In this document: piece after piece, positions 62,688-64,000 of the stretch
How positions within the stretch are numbered: position 1 is the stretch's first letter
How the letters are laid out: the number at the start of each line of letters is the position of its first letter
Origin: an uncultured Oceanisphaera sp.
GTDB lineage: Bacteria; Pseudomonadota; Gammaproteobacteria; Enterobacterales; Aeromonadaceae
Direction: 5' to 3'
Length of the DNA stretch: 64,000 nucleotides
NCBI RefSeq assembly: GCF_947495715.1
Contig: NZ_CANLZU010000005.1
Coordinates: forward strand, 62,001-126,000
Position numbers and translations under genes: made by a program
The notes under the pieces: generated by a model
The model's database searches: none
Seen by the model: the letters and a program-made list of their open reading frames with translations, nothing else
Told to the model about the DNA's origin: nothing

Positions 62688-62911
62688 CAGTATCTTAAAA
62701 TATCATTATTCGGTATAGGTTTCCCGGTTAATAATGTTGCGTATAAGTTAGGCAAAGGTGCTGTTCTTGTATGGCGAGTATATCTGTGCAGCACCATAAC
62801 AACCGGGTAGATAGCGTGAACGGCGGCTCGATACCGCCAGATAGTCATCAGTGTCCGAACTTACGCTGACGCATGACAGCTTCGTGTTATCTAATCGAAA
62901 GGATGGACTCT

Positions 62912-63553
62912 ATGCAGCTTTACAGTTTTTTTAACAGCTCTACCTCTTACCGGGTACGTATCGCACTCGCCCTGAAGGGGCTGGATTATAGCTATCAGGG
63001 CATCAATATTCGGGTGGGTGAACAGCGTTCGGCCGATTATCAGGCGCTGAATCCATCCAAGGGCGTGCCCCTGCTGGTGGAAGACAATGACATCAGTATC
63101 AGCCAGTCTCTGGCCATTATTGCCTACCTGGACGATGTATATCCCGAACAAAAACTGCTCCCTGGCGATACCCTGACCAAGGCGCGGGTGCTGGAACTGG
63201 TCAGTGCCATTGCCTGTGACATGCACCCGGTGAACAACCTGCGCGTGCTGGGCTATCTGAAAAATGAATTCGGCATCAGCGACACGCAGAAAACCGCTTG
63301 GTACAACCACTGGATTGCCGAGGGATTCAGCGCGGTAGAAGCGCTGCTCAGCCGTTACGGACATGGCCAGTACTGCTTTGGCGATGCGCCGACCCTTGCC
63401 GATTGCTGCCTGGTGCCTCAGGTGGCTAATGCCGAGCGCATGGGCTGTGATCTGACCAACTATCCGAAAGTGATGGCAGTGTATCAATTCTGTCAGCAGC
63501 AGTCGGCTTTCCAGCAAGCGGCGCCTGACCAGCAACCTGATTTTATGGGCTAA
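62912..63553 (+). CDS. Maleylpyruvate/maleylacetoacetate isomerase (zeta-class GST)
   Basis: 213 residues. Zeta-class marker MQLYSFFNSSTSYRVRIALALKG contains the SSxS-R site, with NPSKGVPLLVEDNDISISQSLAIIAYLD after it; AIACDMHPVNNLRVL and FGDAPTLADCCLVPQVANAERMGCDL follow. It isomerises maleylpyruvate to fumarylpyruvate using glutathione. The following hydroxylase makes gentisate the likely context, rather than homogentisate. The ATG at 62912 has AAGGA ten bases upstream; an ATG nine bases earlier is less well spaced. Confidence 0.9.
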   Translation: MQLYSFFNSSTSYRVRIALALKGLDYSYQGINIRVGEQRSADYQALNPSKGVPLLVEDNDISISQSLAIIAYLDDVYPEQKLLPGDTLTKARVLELVSAIACDMHPVNNLRVLGYLKNEFGISDTQKTAWYNHWIAEGFSAVEALLSRYGHGQYCFGDAPTLADCCLVPQVANAERMGCDLTNYPKVMAVYQFCQQQSAFQQAAPDQQPDFMG

Positions 63554-63595
63554 GTGTTTACGCAGCCGTCATAACCTCATACATGGAGAACTATT

Positions 63596-64000
63596 ATGGA
63601 TAAGCAAGACGCGCAACAAAAAGTCATTGTGGTCGGCGGCGGCATCGGTGGTCTGGCAGCCGCCCTTGCGCTGGTGCGCCAAGGGTTCCGGGTGCAGGTG
63701 CTCGAACAGGCACCGGAAATCGGCGAGATTGGTGCTGGCATTCAGCTTGGCCCGAACGCCTTCCATGCCTTTGATGCCCTGGGCATCGGCGACAAGGCCC
63801 GCAGCCGTGCCGTATTCACCGACTATATGGTGATGCATGACGCCGTTGATGGCTCCCAGATTGGTAAAATCCTCACCGATGAGAACTTCCGTCAGCGCTT
63901 CGGTAACCCCTACGCGGTGATCCACCGGGTGGACGTGCACCTGTCGTTGCTTGAAGGCGCACAAGAAACCGGCCGGGTCGAATTCAAGACCGATACCCAT
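63596..64000 (+). CDS. FAD-dependent aromatic hydroxylase, probably 3-hydroxybenzoate 6-hydroxylase (3' end cut by window)
   Basis: The frame begins MDKQDAQQKVIVVGGGIGGLAAALALVRQGF and runs open to the window end, 135 codons. The GxGxxG dinucleotide-binding motif, VQVLEQAPEIGEIGAGIQLGPNAFHAFDALGIG and IHRVDVHLSLL match 3-hydroxybenzoate 6-hydroxylase and salicylate hydroxylase-type monooxygenases. GGAG precedes the ATG by eight bases. With the isomerase and LysR genes it suggests conversion of 3-hydroxybenzoate to gentisate. The rest of the enzyme is outside the window. Confidence 0.85.
   Translation, partial: MDKQDAQQKVIVVGGGIGGLAAALALVRQGFRVQVLEQAPEIGEIGAGIQLGPNAFHAFDALGIGDKARSRAVFTDYMVMHDAVDGSQIGKILTDENFRQRFGNPYAVIHRVDVHLSLLEGAQETGRVEFKTDTH

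Overview
The window reads as chromosome of a GC-rich marine-type gammaproteobacterium, most like the Aeromonadaceae (Oceanimonas, Oceanisphaera or Zobellella). The grounds are protein similarity as I recognise it and two gene orders shared with enteric relatives: aroF-tyrA convergent with raiA-pheL-pheA, and mltD-gloB-(yafS-like)-rnhA/dnaQ-tRNA-Asp. No database search was possible.

Bases 1-32700 look like conserved core. First comes the end of a chemotaxis operon (cheA, cheB, the second stator pair motC-motD, parC, parP, cheW and a small membrane protein). A full cytochrome c maturation set follows (ccmABCDEFGHI), then mlaA, a DUF502 membrane protein and a small unknown gene. Next is the aromatic amino acid block: aroF with a TyrR box, tyrA, and pheA convergent with them. 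pheA has a phenylalanine-rich leader peptide with an attenuator, and a C-terminal extension that looks like a decayed DAHP synthase. After raiA come slt, an epimerase-like protein, yjjX, yciA, a lipoprotein endonuclease-like protein, mltD, gloB, a methyltransferase, rnhA, dnaQ, a TIGR03503-like membrane protein and tRNA-Asp.

Bases 32700-64000 are an accessory catabolic region. benE, benK, benD, benC, benB, benA, catA, catC and catB run on the minus strand away from a divergent LysR regulator; they take benzoate through catechol to the enol-lactone. pcaI, pcaJ, pcaF and pcaD with the IclR regulator pcaR finish the route to succinyl-CoA and acetyl-CoA. Between the two blocks sits a separate six-gene set (Lrp-type regulator, OprD-like porin, M20 amidohydrolase, ornithine cyclodeaminase, amidase, sodium/alanine-type symporter), which looks like uptake and breakdown of an amide or N-acyl amino compound. 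The tail holds a LysR-DoxX-glutathionyl hydroquinone reductase-DODA dioxygenase group, an orphan HigA-type antitoxin with a possible toxin remnant, a complete IS5-family insertion sequence, and the start of a gentisate/3-hydroxybenzoate cluster (LysR, maleylpyruvate isomerase, truncated FAD monooxygenase).

The most unusual signals are in non-coding DNA. Two collinear, structured repeat copies lie in opposite orientation at about 32938-33160 and 55450-55668; both keep the same nested stems although the outer stem has changed sequence. One of them sits inside a 434-bp element with terminal inverted repeats. G-rich TGAGGGG repeats occur at all three well-spaced convergent gene ends seen, one of them a perfect G-quadruplex pattern. 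A 12-bp periodic array of AACGTT lies in front of ccmC.
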